5,570 nt of DNA from Bacilli bacterium (lineage in GTDB: Bacteria; Bacillota_I; Bacilli_A; RF39; UBA660): the NCBI GenBank assembly GCA_016283075.1, contig JAEEMF010000020.1, forward strand, positions 1 to 5,570. Direction: 5' to 3'. Below are positions 5,107 through 5,570 of this stretch, piece by piece. The first letter of the stretch is position 1; each line of letters starts with the position of its first letter. Below the pieces are notes generated by a model. The model did not search any database. It saw only the letters and a program-made list of their open reading frames with translations, and was not told where the DNA came from. The position numbers and the translations under genes are program-made.

Positions 5107-5115
5107 ATCACATCC
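5107..5115 (-). promoter_or_regulatory. ribosome-binding site deciding the GTG start of the membrane protein
   Basis: GGATGTGAT differs by one base from GGAGGTGAT. The GGATG core ends seven bases before the GTG at 5103. No comparable site precedes the alternative ATG at 5154. Confidence 0.55.
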
Positions 5116-5121
5116 ATTATA

Positions 5122-5130
5122 ATTATAGCA
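5122..5130 (-). promoter_or_regulatory. extended -10 promoter of the membrane protein gene
   Basis: The minus strand reads TGCTATAAT, a perfect extended -10. The -35 region (TTATAA at 17 bases spacing) is weak. Transcription would begin near 5115, practically at the ribosome-binding site. Confidence 0.6.
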
Positions 5131-5158
5131 TATTTTCAGTTTACTTATAATCAATAAA

Positions 5159-5182
5159 AAAGATTAGATTTCTCTAATCTTT
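5159..5182 (-). terminator. intrinsic terminator of the right-edge gene
   Basis: A perfect ten-pair stem, AAAGATTAGA (5182-5173) with TCTAATCTTT (5168-5159), is closed by a GAAA tetraloop and followed by more T. The 5' arm starts within the TAA stop codon (5183-5181). The A/T-rich flanks are nearly symmetric, so it might also work on the plus strand. Confidence 0.85.
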
Positions 5183-5570
5183 ATTTTAAAATATTTTGTT
5201 TTTCATTTGGTTTAACTAGACTATTAGTTTCATAATCATATTTGTAATCAGATTTTAATACTTCTTTAAGATAGTTTTCATAATAAGAAATTAATTCTTT
5301 TGGAATATTATCACCATAATATTTTCTAAAATCTTGAAGTGCAAGTTCAGCAAAGAAAAATGGACCATAATATTCATCTGAACTACTACCATTTAAGAAT
5401 CTTTCACTATATTGTTTTTTTAATTCATCTCTATGATCTAACTCATATTTTTGAGAAATAGTAAATTCTAAATTAATTGCTAATTTTAGAAATGCTTCAT
5501 CAAGTGTTTTACCGTAACTATATACATCTACATCATCTTTATCATAATTAGTTACTGATATATACCCTAG
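5181..5570 (-). CDS. unrecognised soluble protein, C-terminal part (partial)
   Basis: The last 129 residues of a gene that begins beyond the right edge. No family is recognised. The segment is soluble, with no membrane helix or signal. It is acidic and rich in Tyr, Phe, Asp and Lys: a short beta-like start (GYISVTNYD, DVDVYSYG) followed by helical stretches (TLDEAFLKLAINLEF, about 22-36; FFFAELALQDFRKYY, about 71-85; KELISYYENYLKEVL, about 91-105). The frame is continuous and uses the same A/T-ending codons as its neighbours. It ends in TAA exactly at a strong terminator, which supports a real gene end. It may be a phage, immunity or housekeeping protein of unknown type; I cannot say which. 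Confidence 0.7.
   Translation of the reverse strand, partial: LGYISVTNYDKDDVDVYSYGKTLDEAFLKLAINLEFTISQKYELDHRDELKKQYSERFLNGSSSDEYYGPFFFAELALQDFRKYYGDNIPKELISYYENYLKEVLKSDYKYDYETNSLVKPNEKQNILK

Noticed and set aside
1..5570. Alternative genetic code (TGA as Trp), as in Mycoplasma-type bacteria
   Set aside because: Tryptophans in all genes are TGG and no in-frame TGA interrupts any gene.
1..5570. CRISPR arrays, insertion sequences, tRNA or rRNA genes
   Set aside because: No regularly spaced direct repeats, transposase-like frames with terminal repeats, tRNA cloverleaf or rRNA-like conserved stretches were seen on either strand.

Overview
The window comes from a strongly A+T-rich bacterium, most likely a low-GC member of the Bacillota such as a Clostridium-like or RF39/Erysipelotrichia-type gut lineage. 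The reasons are AGGAGG-type Shine-Dalgarno sites, the A/T-ending codons, extended -10 promoters (TGnTATAAT), short intrinsic terminators, and protein families typical of that phylum. Tryptophan is read from TGG and no in-frame TGA is needed, so the standard bacterial code fits. The exact taxon cannot be fixed from the sequence.

Every supported gene lies on the minus strand, so the window is read from right to left. At the right edge (5570 to 5181) is the C-terminal 129 residues of an unrecognised soluble protein, closed by a hairpin terminator. Next is a GTG-initiated, multi-pass membrane protein of unknown function (5103 to 4474). Then comes a two-gene unit. It holds an XRE-type helix-turn-helix regulator fused to a DUF2975-like membrane domain (4358 to 3441), overlapping an 87-residue small protein (3457 to 3194), and its likely -10 box lies inside an inverted repeat. 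Next is a stand-alone Fic enzyme (3119 to 2511) with its own extended -10 promoter and terminator. It carries an intact catalytic motif and a C-terminal S-x-x-x-E-G inhibitory motif of the class III (self-inhibited) type.

From 2510 to 2152 there is no long gene but much structure. A 32-codon frame preserves just the N-terminal hydrophobic helix of a type IV pilin-like protein. A near-consensus promoter (TTGACA, 17 bases, TATATT) overlaps its end, followed by a leader of about 170 nt. The leader holds a four-codon open frame (MMRT) with its own ribosome-binding site, and those codons form the outer 5' arm of a large U-tailed hairpin. Immediately downstream is a half-size ABC exporter (2151 to 457). 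This is the layout of ribosome-mediated attenuation of a drug-export gene and is the most interesting signal here. It is inferred, not shown.

At the left edge (268 to 1) is the N-terminus of a P-type cation ATPase resembling Mg2+-translocating MgtA, preceded by a gene-free stretch with its own putative promoter.

The genes look like independent short transcription units rather than one operon, because hairpin terminators separate most of them. Three of the four terminators overlap the preceding stop codon and share a GACTAG/CTAGTC-type stem; the fourth overlaps the stop codon with a related GATTAGA stem. The common theme is membrane transport and stress or small-molecule response. No CRISPR array, insertion sequence, rRNA or tRNA was seen.
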